A stretch of DNA of 64,000 nt from Rhodoplanes serenus (GCA_009720755.1 WNKV01000003.1:1-64000); one strand, 5' to 3'. Positions 34,438-45,265 are shown, numbered from the stretch's first letter. Made by a program: numbers and translations. Notes: generated from the sequence alone by a model not told the origin.

Positions 34438-37400
34438 ATGCGCGCCGAGAACAGTCGGGCAGGGGCGTTTCGCGCATCGTCCGTCCGGAGCGTGCTGGTG
34501 CAGACCACCCTTCTCGGCCTCGCCTTGGCGATGATCCTGGCGCTGCTCGCGGCGCTGGTCGGGCCGCATTTCGTCGACTGGGACGGCTGGCGCGAGACCT
34601 TCGAGACGGAGGCGAGCCGTGCCGTCGGGGCGCCGGTGTCGATCGGCGGGCCGATCGCGGTGCGCGTGCTGCCGACCCCCTCGCTCGATCTCGGCGGTGT
34701 CTCGGTCACGGCGGGCGGCACCCGCGTGAGCGCCCGCGCCCTGCGGGTGGAGCTGGCGCTGGCGCCGCTGATGCGGGGCGAGTGGCGGGTCGCCGAGCTG
34801 TCGCTCGATGCGCCGCAGCTCGCCCTCGCTCTCGATCCGGGCGGCCGCCTGGCGGCCCCGTCGCTGCCGGCCGGCTTCGATCCCGAGCGCTTGTCCATCG
34901 ACCGGCTGGTGATCGAGCACGGCCGCGCCGTGCTGGCCGATCCGGCGAGCGGCGGCAGCCTCACCCTCGACAACCTCACCTTCAAGGGCGACCTGCGCTC
35001 CCTCGCCGGGCCGCTGCGGGGCGAGGGCGCCTTCGTGACCGGCGGCACCCTGTACGGCGTGCGCCTGGCGACCGGCCGGCCCGGCCCCGACGGGGCCGTG
35101 CGCCTGCGTTTCGGGCTCGACCCCCTCGACCGGCCGCTGACCGTCGAGGCCGACGGGGTGCTGCGGCTCGACACGCCCGGCCCGCGCTGGGAGGGCGGCG
35201 TGACGCTCGCGCGGCCGGCGGCGGCGAGCCGCGGCGTCCGCGCTGGTGCCGGGCCGTCCGGGCCGCATGAGTTAGACTTGCGCGAACTGGATCTGCGTGA
35301 GCCTTGGCGCCTCACCGGGCGGCTCAATGCCACCCCGGCGCGGCTGTCGCTCACCCAGGGCGAGCTTCAGTACGGTCCGGAGGAGCGCGCCCTGCGCCTC
35401 GCCGGCACCGCCGACCTGGTGCTCGGCCGCTTCCCGCGGCTCGACCTCGCCGTCTCGGGCCGCCAGCTCGATCTCGACCGCGTGATCCCGGGCACCGCGA
35501 CGCCGCCCGCGGCGGCCGCCGGCCCGGCCGGTGGGGCGCGGCCGCTGGTCGTGGTGCCCGAGGCGATGCGGCGCCTTCTGGTCACACTGCGGCCGCCGCT
35601 GCCGACGACGGCACGGCTCGACATCGAAGCGCTCACGGCGGCCGGCAGCACCCTCCAGGGGCTGCGGGGCACGGTGGCGACGACGCCCGACGGCGGCCTC
35701 CGCCTCACCGACATCGAGGCGCGCCTGCCGGGCCTGACCCAGGTCCGTCTCGGCGGCACCCTGGCGGCGGGGGCCGATCTTGCCTTCACGGGCCCGGTGA
35801 CGATCGAGTCGTCCGACCCGTGGGGCCTCGCCGCCTGGATCGAGGGGGGCCGCGCCGATCCGGCCCGTCCCGCCGTGGGGCCGCTGCGGGCCAGCGGCGA
35901 GGTGACGGCCGACCGCGACCGCGTCGCCATCGAGCGGCTCGCCGCCACGGTGGACCGCAAGTCGATCGAAGGGCGCGTCGCCTACACCCGGCCGGCGGAC
36001 GGCCGTCCGGCCCGGATCGACGCCGCCCTGACGGCGGCCGAGATCGATCTCGAAGGCACCGCGGCGCTGCTGCGCGGCGTCCTCGGCGGCAGCCTCGCCG
36101 ACTGGCCGCGCGAGGCCGGCCTGTCGCTGTCGGCCGGCAAGGCCGCGTGGGGCGCCATCGAGGCGAGCCGCGTCGACGCCCGGCTCGGCTTCGACGCCGG
36201 CGGCCTGACGGTGGAGCGGCTGACGGTCGGCGATCTCCGCGGCGCCACCCTGGAGGCGTCCGGCCGCATCGACACCACCGCGCTCGCCCCGGCCGGCAGC
36301 GCCCTCCAGGGCGTGGCGCCGCGCGGCGCCGTCACCCTGCTGGTCAAGGCACCGCGGGCCGACATGCTGGTGGCGCTGGCCACCGAGATCGCGCCGCGCT
36401 CCGCCGACGAGCTGCGCCGCACCGTCACCGGGCTCGGCCCGACCGAGCTGCGCGCCAAGCTGGAGGTGGAGCCGACCATCGATCCGGTCGCCGATCCGGC
36501 CGCCCCGTCCGCGACGCGGGCGCAGGCGCGGCTGGCGCTCGACGGCCGCGTCGGCGCCATGCGGCTCGCCGCCACCGTGACCGCCACCGGCGATCCGGCG
36601 GCCCCCGCCGCCGCGCGGCTGCGCTTCGACGGCACCGTGGAGGCCAAGGAGGGCGCGGCGCTCGCCGCCCTCACCGGGCTCGACCGGCTCGCCGCCATCG
36701 ACCGCAGGCCCGCCACCTTGACGCTGACCGGCGGTGGCCGGCTCGACGGCGACATCGACGCCAAGCTGGAGATCGCCGCCGGCGGCCTCCAGGTGTCGGC
36801 CACCGGCACCGGCCGCCGCGGCGGCGACCGCACCGCGGGGCGCGCCGACCTCTCGCTCACCGCCGCCGACCTGCGGGTTCTCGCACTTCCCGGTGCGCCG
36901 CCGCTGCCGGCGACGCTGCGCACCCGGTTGAGCCTCGACGACACTACAGTGCGCCTCGACGATCTCGCCGGCCGGGTCGCGGGCGCCACCGTCACCGGCC
37001 ATCTCGGCCTGACGCGGGCGGCGCCGCGCACCGTGTCGGGCCGCATCGAGGCGTCCGAGGTGGACGCGGCACCGCTCGTCGCGCTGCTCTCCGGTGCCGC
37101 GGCGCGACGGCCGCCGCCCACCGCCGGGCGCGAGGGATCGGCGCGTGAGGGATCGGCGTGGTCGAGCGAGCCGTTCGGCCGGCCCGCCTTCGCGGATCTG
37201 CACGGGCGGGTCGAGATCGCGGCGGCCCGCGCGACGCTGTGGCCCGGCCTGGTCGCCCGCGACGTGGAGACCGTGCTGCGGCTCGACGGCACCTCGCTCG
37301 CCGTCGAGGGCCTGGGCGGCACGCTCGCGGGCGGTGCGCTGTCGGCGGACGCGACCCTGAGGACGGTGCCGACCGGGCTCGCCGCGCAGGCTCGCCTCGC

Positions 37401-38415
37401 CCTCGTCGACGCCGATCTGGCGCTGCTTCTGCCCGGCACCGGCAAGGCGCCGCCGGCCGAGGGACGGGTGTCGCTGTCGTCGGAGATCGAGGGGGCGGGG
37501 CTCAGCCCCGCCGCGCTGGTCGGAGCGCTCGCCGGCAGCGGGGCGGTGCGGGTCGAGCGGGCGCAGGTCGCCGGGATCGACCCCAAGGCGATCGACGCCG
37601 GCATCCGGGCGGTGGAGCGCGGCCTCCCCCTGGAGCGGCTGGCCGGCTATGTGGGCTCGGCCCTGGAGGCGGGGCGGCTCGCGGTGCCGAGCGCCGCCGG
37701 AGCGCTCGCCATCGTGGACGGACGGGTTCGGCTCGGCCCCATGGAGGCGACGGTCGATGGCGCCGCGGTGGCGCTGACCGCCGGGCTCGATCTCGGCGCG
37801 GACGCGCTCGACGCCCGCGTGACGCTGACGGCGCCCCCCCGCGACGACGGCCCCGGCGGCCGCCGGCCGGAGCTGGGCGTGGCGCTGCGCGGGCCGCCCT
37901 CGGCGCCCAAGCGCACCGTCGACACGACCGCCCTGGTGACCTGGGTGACGCTGCGCAGTGTCGAGCAGGAGGCCAAGCGGGTCGAGGCCGCCGAGAAGGA
38001 AGCGAAGCGGCGCGAGGCTGCGGCCGCCGAACGAGCCGCCGCGGCCGCGGCGGAGCGGGCGGCCGAGCGGCTTCGGCTGGAGCAGGAGCGGCAGGCGCGC
38101 GAGCAGGTCGCCCGGGAGCAGAGGGAGCAGGCCACACGCGAGCAGGCGGCCCGGGAGCGGGCGGCCCGCGAGGCGGCGGCGCGGCCCACCGTCGATCCCG
38201 CGGTCACCGGAACAGCGGAGCCGTCGGCGCCGGCCTTGCCGCCCGCCATCGAGGTGCGACCCGGCCCCGTGGTGCGATCACCCCCGGCGACGCGCCCCGC
38301 CGGAGCCGCCGCGCCAGCTCCGCCCGGTCAGTCTCGCGAGGCGCAACCGCCACAGCAGCCGTCCTCGGTGCCGTCGCCGGTCCGCTCGCTGCTCCAGATG
38401 TTCAATCTGCAATAG
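34438..38415 (+). CDS. Very large AsmA-family inner-membrane protein
   Basis: 1325 residues. A single N-terminal membrane helix (LVQTTLLGLALAMILALLAALVG) is followed by the AsmA hallmark FVDWDGWRETFETEASRAVGAPVSIGGPI, then a long beta-rich periplasmic part with repeated LxLxG/VxG strands. The AsmA C-terminal domain is near residues 1020-1160 (SSEIEGAGLSPAALVGALAGSG ... GIDPKAIDAGIRAVERG). It ends in an Ala/Glu/Arg-rich coiled coil (about 1180-1250) and a Pro/Ala-rich tail. AsmA-like proteins are thought to move phospholipids between membranes. The ATG at 34438 is the best start; the frame is open upstream. Confidence 0.88.
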   Translation: MRAENSRAGAFRASSVRSVLVQTTLLGLALAMILALLAALVGPHFVDWDGWRETFETEASRAVGAPVSIGGPIAVRVLPTPSLDLGGVSVTAGGTRVSARALRVELALAPLMRGEWRVAELSLDAPQLALALDPGGRLAAPSLPAGFDPERLSIDRLVIEHGRAVLADPASGGSLTLDNLTFKGDLRSLAGPLRGEGAFVTGGTLYGVRLATGRPGPDGAVRLRFGLDPLDRPLTVEADGVLRLDTPGPRWEGGVTLARPAAASRGVRAGAGPSGPHELDLRELDLREPWRLTGRLNATPARLSLTQGELQYGPEERALRLAGTADLVLGRFPRLDLAVSGRQLDLDRVIPGTATPPAAAAGPAGGARPLVVVPEAMRRLLVTLRPPLPTTARLDIEALTAAGSTLQGLRGTVATTPDGGLRLTDIEARLPGLTQVRLGGTLAAGADLAFTGPVTIESSDPWGLAAWIEGGRADPARPAVGPLRASGEVTADRDRVAIERLAATVDRKSIEGRVAYTRPADGRPARIDAALTAAEIDLEGTAALLRGVLGGSLADWPREAGLSLSAGKAAWGAIEASRVDARLGFDAGGLTVERLTVGDLRGATLEASGRIDTTALAPAGSALQGVAPRGAVTLLVKAPRADMLVALATEIAPRSADELRRTVTGLGPTELRAKLEVEPTIDPVADPAAPSATRAQARLALDGRVGAMRLAATVTATGDPAAPAAARLRFDGTVEAKEGAALAALTGLDRLAAIDRRPATLTLTGGGRLDGDIDAKLEIAAGGLQVSATGTGRRGGDRTAGRADLSLTAADLRVLALPGAPPLPATLRTRLSLDDTTVRLDDLAGRVAGATVTGHLGLTRAAPRTVSGRIEASEVDAAPLVALLSGAAARRPPPTAGREGSAREGSAWSSEPFGRPAFADLHGRVEIAAARATLWPGLVARDVETVLRLDGTSLAVEGLGGTLAGGALSADATLRTVPTGLAAQARLALVDADLALLLPGTGKAPPAEGRVSLSSEIEGAGLSPAALVGALAGSGAVRVERAQVAGIDPKAIDAGIRAVERGLPLERLAGYVGSALEAGRLAVPSAAGALAIVDGRVRLGPMEATVDGAAVALTAGLDLGADALDARVTLTAPPRDDGPGGRRPELGVALRGPPSAPKRTVDTTALVTWVTLRSVEQEAKRVEAAEKEAKRREAAAAERAAAAAAERAAERLRLEQERQAREQVAREQREQATREQAARERAAREAAARPTVDPAVTGTAEPSAPALPPAIEVRPGPVVRSPPATRPAGAAAPAPPGQSREAQPPQQPSSVPSPVRSLLQMFNLQ

Positions 38416-38416
38416 G

Positions 38417-38465
38417 GTGATGCGAGATCCGGCCGATCCATTCGGCGGTCATTCCGCGGATCGGA
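38417..38465. repeat. Partial dispersed repeat after the AsmA gene
   Basis: TGATGCGAGATCCGGCCGAT and CATTCGGCGGTCATTCCGCG match the start of the element at 48073-48235; the rest is missing. The remainder of the gap up to 38578 shows nothing I recognise. Confidence 0.5.
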
Positions 38466-38578
38466 GCCTGGTCGGATTGGTGCCGGAGCGAGTGCGCCGT
38501 CGGCAGTCGGGCATGCGTCAGTCGGTCGCGGCGCCGCGCGCGGCGGCGCCGCCCGATTGGTCGTGCGTTCGAACCCGC

Positions 38579-38866
38579 TCAGCTCGCCCGCAGGGCCGAT
38601 TGGGGCGACCGTTCCGTCGCCTCCGGGCCGGACGAGGACGAGGCCGGAGCGCCGCCGGTGCGATAGTGCTCCAGCACGAACAGCCGGATCGCCGACGACA
38701 GGTTGCCGTGCCGGCGCTCGGAATCGATGGTCGACACGAGATCCGACAGGGTGACGTGGCGCGCCGCCGCGATTTCCTTGAGCGCTTTCCAGAACGCATC
38801 TTCGAGGCTGACGCTCGTCTTGTGTCCGGCGATCACGATCGAGCGTTTCACGACTGGGGACTTCAT
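38579..38866 (-). CDS. Ribbon-helix-helix protein (RHH_4 type)
   Basis: 95 residues. VVKRSIVIAGHKTSVSLEDAFWKALKEIAAARHVTLSDLVSTID is the RHH_4 pattern (strand, helix, helix) seen in small alphaproteobacterial DNA-binding proteins. Its ATG overlaps the stop of DUF4169 (38863-38866, ATGA). The order fumC, DUF4169, RHH is conserved in Hyphomicrobiales, but the regulatory target is unknown. Confidence 0.88.
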   Translation of the reverse strand: MKSPVVKRSIVIAGHKTSVSLEDAFWKALKEIAAARHVTLSDLVSTIDSERRHGNLSSAIRLFVLEHYRTGGAPASSSSGPEATERSPQSALRAS

Positions 38867-39051
38867 TCACCCTCTCCCGTCTCGAGCCGATGCTGGTCGA
38901 GTGCGCGCTCCGACAGCTCTTTCCGGGCCGCGATCAGCGTTCGTTCCGCCTTCGGCGTCCCATGAAGAACACGGTTGTGGGCCGCGCGTTCCGCGGCGGC
39001 ATCACGTTCCGCGCGTTTTCGGGCCCTTCGCAGGTTGACGATTTCGGCCAT
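38863..39051 (-). CDS. DUF4169 family small protein
   Basis: 62 residues: MAEIVNLRRARKRAERDAAA ... ANNRV-like core reading AERAAHNRVLHGTPKAER, then LDQHRLE. This is the DUF4169 pattern, a short, highly charged helical protein. It lies between fumC and the ribbon-helix-helix gene and is coupled to the latter. Function unknown. Confidence 0.88.
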   Translation of the reverse strand: MAEIVNLRRARKRAERDAAAERAAHNRVLHGTPKAERTLIAARKELSERALDQHRLETGEGE

Positions 39052-39247
39052 GACGGTCTCCTTCGGGGGTAAGTCGGCCGATCGGGACGGGGAGCGCTGG
39101 ATTCGGCGTCCAGGCTCGGCGCCAAGCCCGGCGCCAGATCCGGGTGCCCGGTCCGGCGTCGGCCGATCGGCAGGAGAGACGGCGCGCCGCGCGAGAGACT
39201 CGCGATGGTGCCACCGTCCGTACTGGGCTCAGGAAATGCCGGATTAG

Positions 39248-40639
<1,392 letters not shown>

Positions 40640-40720
40640 GTCTGGGTCCTTCGGCCGGGGCCTCGGCCCCGGGCCTCGCGCGGGCCGTGCCGGACCAGGG
40701 GGTCCGGGACGGCGGCGCAG

Positions 40721-41320
40721 CTATTTCTTCCGGAAGCGGTCGAGCCGGACGACCTCGCCACCGCCGGCCGGCTTGTCGGGCGGCGGCTCGCTCTCGGCGG
40801 TCGGATTGGCCGGGATCGGCAGCGGCTCGGCGGCGGGCGGCGGGCGGTCGTGAACCGCCGCCGGACGCGCCGGGGCACCCGGCTTGCCGGGACCGTTGCC
40901 GATGCTCTTGGGGGCGGGCGTCGCGGCTGCGGCATCGTCCGCCGGTGCATCGCCGACCAGATCCGACTGCACGGCGAATTCGAGACCGAACTGCACCGAG
41001 GGATCGAAGAAGCCCTTGATGGCCTCGTAGGGCACCACCAGCCGCTCGGGGATGCCGTTGAACGACAGGCCGACCTCGAAGCCCTCGTCGGTGACGGTCA
41101 GGTCCCAGAACTGATGCTGGAGCACGATCGTCATCTCGGCCGGGTACTGGGCCAGCAGGCGCGGCGACAGCTTCACGCCCGGGGCGCGCGTGTCGAAGTT
41201 GATGAAGAAGTGGTGGTCGCCCGGCAGACCCTTGGCGGCCGCGTCGGCCAGCACGGTCCGTACCACGCCCCGCAACGCGGTCTGGGTGAGGATGTCGTAG
41301 CGGATGTAGTCGGTCGGCAT
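40721..41320 (-). CDS. sspB: ClpXP adaptor SspB (alphaproteobacterial type)
   Basis: SspB binds ssrA-tagged proteins and hands them to ClpXP. The 199-residue protein has the alpha-type core, IRYDILTQTALRGVVRTVL, HHFFINFDTRAPGV, PAEMTIVLQHQFWDLTV, FEVGLSFNGIPERLVVPYEAI. A Pro/Ala-rich linker follows, and the short end, GGEVVRLDRFRKK, is the ClpX-binding peptide. ATG 41320 gives the family start (MPTDYIRYD). It is downstream of the tmRNA gene, so tag and adaptor genes are adjacent on one strand. Confidence 0.93.
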   Translation of the reverse strand: MPTDYIRYDILTQTALRGVVRTVLADAAAKGLPGDHHFFINFDTRAPGVKLSPRLLAQYPAEMTIVLQHQFWDLTVTDEGFEVGLSFNGIPERLVVPYEAIKGFFDPSVQFGLEFAVQSDLVGDAPADDAAAATPAPKSIGNGPGKPGAPARPAAVHDRPPPAAEPLPIPANPTAESEPPPDKPAGGGEVVRLDRFRKK

Positions 41321-41635
41321 GGGAGCCTCGGAACGGCGCACGATTCGACCGCGATCGTAGGCGCTACCCGATGCGAACACCACCCCGCGTCGCCATTCGG
41401 GCTACGCCCAGCTCGGCGGCTCTTCCGTTGCACAACGCGCGTTGCACGACGCGACGATGGCCGCGCTCATACGAGCCGGCGCTCGCACCAGTCGACGCTC
41501 GGACCAGCCGGGCGCTCGCAACGCGCGCGAGCCGGCGCTCGATTCCAACGCCGCGGCGGCATCGGCACACGATGGCCGGCCGTCTAACCTCAGTCAGACA
41601 ACCGGGCAGGGCATCGCCGCTGCGCGGTCCCGAAA
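41321..41635. other. Gene-free stretch between sspB and tmRNA with short inverted repeats
   Basis: No supported gene. CGAGC-CGGC-GCTCG occurs twice (41472-41485 and 41528-41541) and GACGCTCG/GGCGCTCG variants lie between. The part nearest sspB should hold its promoter, but none is clear. Confidence 0.5.
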
Positions 41636-41975
41636 ACGAGTGGAGGCTTCTGTTGCCAGGTGCCTCCGAACCCCGCCTGCCGGTGCTACCCGTCAGGACT
41701 TGAGAGTCGGTTTTTCAAACCGCTTACGCGGCCTGAGCAACCGGAGCATAGTTGTCGTTGGCAACTATTGCAGTGGCCCGATAACGGCGGAACCATGCCG
41801 GGCAAAAGCGCGTCCTTTACGCCCTCGTCGATCCTATTTCGCCCCCGCCGGAGCCCAGCCGCGAGACGCTGACGCGTCATGTCTGGGCTCGGGTGGAGGC
41901 GCCGGGTACCGCCCCCGGGTCCGAAAGGTTTATTACGACGGCCATTTATCGCCATAGCCGGCAAGCCGGCAGGGC
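41636..41975 (-). ncRNA. ssrA: Two-piece (circularly permuted) tmRNA
   Basis: The tag frame at 41762-41724 (minus) reads ANDNYAPVAQAA followed by TAA, a typical alphaproteobacterial ssrA tag. The gene is permuted. The acceptor piece comes first (about 41975-41892) with T-arm CCGGG-GGCGGTA-CCCGG and the 3' end CGCCTCCACC. An intervening segment (stem GAGCCCAG/CTGGGCTC) follows, and then the coding piece from about 41846, starting GGGGGCGAAATAGGATCGAC, whose GGGGGCG pairs with CGCCTCC to form the acceptor stem. A final stem GGAGGC/GCCTCC closes near 41640. Outer ends are approximate. It rescues stalled ribosomes. Confidence 0.93.
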
Positions 41976-42874
41976 CAATATAGGAGCAACCCACGCGTCG
42001 CGGAAGGGGCTGCCGGTGTCGCGGCGGAAGCGTCGGTCACCGGCGCGTCCGGTTCGCGTGCCGCGCCCCGGGCGGTTCTGCCGCGCGCCCGCGCATGGGG
42101 TGGAGCCCGCGCCTTCGATCGTCACGCATCTTGGAGGCCGCACCCTGCGTATCGCGCGGGCGGAGCCGGTGCATTACCCGTGGGCCGGCTCGGCGTCGTC
42201 CCGTCGGCGTTTCCAAGCGGGCTCCGAGGCATTCCAGCATCGCGGGCTCCACCAGAGATGGCATCCCTCACGGCGCATGATCGATTGATCTCGCCTAACG
42301 ATACGAGCCGGCGATCTCGTCGGCGATCGCCGTGGAAATCCGAATCGAATGCTCCGCGCGCGCGTCGTCTTCTCACAGGCGGGCAGACGATCGACGCCGC
42401 GACGGCGACGCATGTCCTCACATCGACGAGTGCGCGGTCCGAGGATGCGACGCGCAGTTGCGCCTCGTCGCGCCACCGTCCCGCGGCCGAACGTGATCAT
42501 TCGCGTGCTGCATTGCCGAAGAGCGTGCATGCGGGGTCGCCTGCCCAGCCATGCGGCCGACGCGCTCGCCGGGCTCTCCGCCACTCTGTCGCAGGCGTAG
42601 CCGGTTGCGACGGCGTTGCCCGCGGAGGTATCGGAAGCCGCTCTGCCAGTGGAGTGCGGCGCACACGGGAGCGCCGTTTCAACGACCCTGACAGGCGAGC
42701 GTGGTCCAGCATCGTCGGTCGCGCGCTCGGCGCTCGCGTAGCAGCAATTCACAAAGCAGCCATCGTGTGCTTCCTGCGCGCTGCGACCTTATGGTAGGGA
42801 GAACGTCGAAATTCCGGTCTTCGGCTCACGTCCGTGAGTGTCGGTCTTCAGCAGGACAAGGGAGGGGGATGTTA
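41976..42874. other. About 0.9 kb without a supported gene
   Basis: Several overlapping frames are open but none reads like a protein family, none has a convincing start, and codon use looks random. The DNA is rich in CGATCG-, GCGCG- and TCGC-type words. It may be decayed coding sequence or hold small RNAs. Its right end must carry the promoter for tctBA. Confidence 0.45.
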
Positions 42875-43555
42875 ATGTCCGAGGGCGTACAGGCGTCGCA
42901 GGGCGCTCCCCAAGGCCGACGCACGGTCATGTCCGTGTTGGCGCCGACGATCATCGGCTTGCTCTCGATCGCGGGCTATTTCCGGGTCTCGCCGCCCGGC
43001 TCGACCATCGCCAACGTCCTGCTGGCCGCCGGCATCGCCCTCCTGGTTTTCGCGGCCGCGCTCGTGGCGTTGCGGTGGCCGGTGCGCGACCCGCGCGACT
43101 ACTATGGCGGTCTCGTGCTGTTCGGCCTCGCACTGTTCATGCTGTGGGCCGGAAGCGATCTGCCCGGCATGCGGGGCTTTGCATTCGGTCCCGGCACCGG
43201 ACCTCGAATCTTCGCGTCCGTGCTGGCCGCCCTCAGCCTGATCGTGATGATCGTCGGCATGTTCTCCCAGGGGCCCGGGCTCGAACGCTACGCCTGGCGC
43301 GGGCCGCTGTTCATCACGCTCGGCACCCTTCTGTTCGCCGTCACGATCCGTCAGTTCGGGTTGATCATCGCGAGCTATCTCAGCATCGTCACCGTGTCGC
43401 TGGGCAGCACCGAGATGCGCTGGGTCGAGACGCTGATCTGGGCGGCGGTGCTGACCGCGTTCTGCGTGCTCGTCTTCCCCATTGCGCTCAGCCTGCCGCT
43501 ACAGCTCTGGCCGTCGCCGACGCTGTCGTTCTCGACCTTCCTGAACTTCCGCTGA
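42875..43555 (+). CDS. tctB: Tripartite tricarboxylate transporter, small membrane subunit
   Basis: 226 residues with four to five membrane helices: VLAPTIIGLLSIAGYFRV, NVLLAAGIALLVFAAALVAL, YYGGLVLFGLALFMLWAGSD, IFASVLAALSLIVMIVGM and a C-terminal pair. TctB pairs with TctA in the TTT family, which takes up citrate-like or other carboxylates by a binding-protein-dependent secondary mechanism. It is longer than the usual 150 residues. ATG 42875 sits at the right distance from GGAGGGGG; ATG 42869 is too close. tctA follows after 37 bases. Confidence 0.85.
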   Translation: MSEGVQASQGAPQGRRTVMSVLAPTIIGLLSIAGYFRVSPPGSTIANVLLAAGIALLVFAAALVALRWPVRDPRDYYGGLVLFGLALFMLWAGSDLPGMRGFAFGPGTGPRIFASVLAALSLIVMIVGMFSQGPGLERYAWRGPLFITLGTLLFAVTIRQFGLIIASYLSIVTVSLGSTEMRWVETLIWAAVLTAFCVLVFPIALSLPLQLWPSPTLSFSTFLNFR

Positions 43556-43592
43556 GAGCGCGCGCGCTCCCTCGACCGAGAGTATCCCAGTC

Positions 43593-45098
43593 ATGACGGA
43601 TCTGCTCGCGAATCTCGCACTCGGCTTCGGCGTGGCGTTCTCGCCCGCGAATCTCGGCTTCTGCATGCTCGGCACGCTGGTCGGCACGCTGATCGGCGTG
43701 CTGCCCGGTGTCGGCCCTCTCGCCACCATCGCGATGCTGCTGCCGATCACCTTCGGGTTGCCGCCGGTCGGCGCCCTGATCATGCTGGCCGGCATCTACT
43801 ACGGCTCGCAGTATGGCGGCTCGACCACCTCGATCCTGGTCAACATCCCGGGCGAGGCGGCCTCGGTGGTGACCACGCTCGACGGCCACCAGATGGCCCT
43901 CCAGGGCCGCGCCGGCCCGGCGCTCGCCATCGCGGCGATCGGCTCGTTCTTCGCCGGCTGCGTCGCCACCGTGCTGGTGGCGGCGCTCGGCGCGCCGCTC
44001 ACCTCGGTGGCGCTGCTGTTCGGCCCGGCCGAGTACTTCTCGCTGATGGTGCTCGGCCTGATCTTCGCGGTGGTGCTCGCCAAGGGCTCCGTCGTCAAGG
44101 CGCTGGCCATGATCCTGCTCGGCCTGATGCTGTCGATGATCGGATCGGACATCGAAACAGGCCAGTCGCGCATGTCGTTCGACATCCCCGAGATGGCGGA
44201 CGGCATCGGCTTTGTCACCGTCGCCATGGGTGTGTTCGGCTTCGCCGAGATCATGCGCAACCTGGAGCACACCTCGTCGCGCGACGTCGTCAAGGCCAAG
44301 CTCACCGGCCTGATGCCGACCTGGGCCGACCTCAAGGCGTGCGCCCCGGCGATCGGCCGCGGCACGCTGCTCGGCTCCATCCTCGGCATCCTGCCGGGCG
44401 GCGGCGCCGTCATCGCGGCCTTCGCGGCCTACACGTTCGAGAAGAAGGTGGCCAAGGACCCGTCGCGCTTCGGGCGCGGCGCCATCGAGGGCGTGGCGGC
44501 GCCGGAGAGCGCCAACAACGCGGCGGCGCAGACCTCGTTCATCCCGCTGCTCACCCTCGGCATCCCGCCGAACGCCGTGATGGCCCTGATGGTCGGTGCC
44601 ATGACGATCCACGGCATCGTCCCCGGCCCGCAGGTGATGACCAAGCAGCCCGAGCTGTTCTGGGGCATGATCGCCTCGATGTGGCTCGGCAACGCCATGC
44701 TGGTCGTCATCAACCTGCCGCTGGTCGGCCTGTGGGTGCGACTCCTGCGGGTGCCGTACCGGCTGCTCTACCCGGCCATCATGATCTTCTGCTGCATCGG
44801 CGTGTACTCGATCAACAACTCGCCGTTCGACGTGCTGATCACGGCGGCCTTCGGCCTGGTCGGCTACTGGCTCGCCAAGCACGACTTCGAGCCGGCCCCC
44901 ATGCTGCTCGGCTTCGTGCTCGGCCCGCTGATGGAGGAGAACCTCCGCCGTGCCATGCTGATCGCCCGCGGCGATCCGACCACCTTCCTGACCCGGCCGA
45001 TCTCGGCCGGTCTGCTCGCCCTGGCGACCCTGCTCCTGGTCATCGCTCTCTTGCCGATGATCCGCAGCAAACGCGAGCAGGTGTTCGTCGAGGAGTGA
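43593..45098 (+). CDS. tctA: Tripartite tricarboxylate transporter, large permease
   Basis: 501 residues, about 12 membrane helices, with the TctA signature blocks GTLIGVLPGVGPLATIAMLLP, YYGSQYGGSTTSILVNIPGE, GILPGGGAVIAAFAAYTFEK, and VAAPESANNAAAQTSFIPLLTLGIP. It is the ion-coupled channel of the transporter and works with TctB and the binding protein encoded downstream at 45576. A terminator follows, so tctC is probably a separate transcript. Confidence 0.96.
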   Translation: MTDLLANLALGFGVAFSPANLGFCMLGTLVGTLIGVLPGVGPLATIAMLLPITFGLPPVGALIMLAGIYYGSQYGGSTTSILVNIPGEAASVVTTLDGHQMALQGRAGPALAIAAIGSFFAGCVATVLVAALGAPLTSVALLFGPAEYFSLMVLGLIFAVVLAKGSVVKALAMILLGLMLSMIGSDIETGQSRMSFDIPEMADGIGFVTVAMGVFGFAEIMRNLEHTSSRDVVKAKLTGLMPTWADLKACAPAIGRGTLLGSILGILPGGGAVIAAFAAYTFEKKVAKDPSRFGRGAIEGVAAPESANNAAAQTSFIPLLTLGIPPNAVMALMVGAMTIHGIVPGPQVMTKQPELFWGMIASMWLGNAMLVVINLPLVGLWVRLLRVPYRLLYPAIMIFCCIGVYSINNSPFDVLITAAFGLVGYWLAKHDFEPAPMLLGFVLGPLMEENLRRAMLIARGDPTTFLTRPISAGLLALATLLLVIALLPMIRSKREQVFVEE

Positions 45099-45126
45099 CG
45101 TCGCCGGATCGATCCGGATCGCATCG

Positions 45127-45156
45127 AAGCGCCGCGGCTCGCCGCGGCGCTTTTTT
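45127..45156 (+). terminator. Terminator after tctA
   Basis: AAGCGCCGCGG, loop CTCG, CCGCGGCGCTT, then TTTT: an 11-base stem with T-run, 28 bases after the stop. Confidence 0.9.
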
Positions 45157-45188
45157 CGTAGTCGAGGCGATCCGGGTCCACTGGCACC

Positions 45189-45265
45189 TAGAGCGGTATC
45201 CAATCCACCTGGATCGGCCCCGCTCGACGGCGAACCGGGTCCCACTTCTCCGGACGATGCTCTAG
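45189..45265. repeat. Dispersed repeat, type B, copy 2
   Basis: TAGAGCGGTATCCAATCCAC, CTGGATCGGCCCCGCTC, then CGACGGCGAACCGGGTCCCA and CGGACGATGCTCTAG. Compared with the copy at 27028 it lacks about 27 internal bases. Confidence 0.8.

Noticed and set aside
32761-35268. Long minus-strand open frame upstream of the thioesterase
   Set aside because: Only the last 172 codons are a real gene; the rest is antisense to the FAD oxidase and AsmA genes and looks like His/Arg-rich shadow.
35272-37604. Two long minus-strand frames opposite the AsmA gene
   Set aside because: Low-complexity shadows; the plus-strand frame has a membrane helix and AsmA motifs.
38560-38590. GTTCGAACCC resembling a tRNA T-arm
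   Set aside because: No acceptor, D or anticodon stems can be built around it; it lies at the end of the ribbon-helix-helix gene.
42180-42797. Possible genes in the gap upstream of tctB
   Set aside because: Overlapping frames on both strands, none with a start signal or recognisable family.
43488-45245. 585-codon minus-strand frame over tctA
   Set aside because: Composition of His/Asp/Arg/Gln typical of antisense shadow; TctA signatures are on the plus strand.
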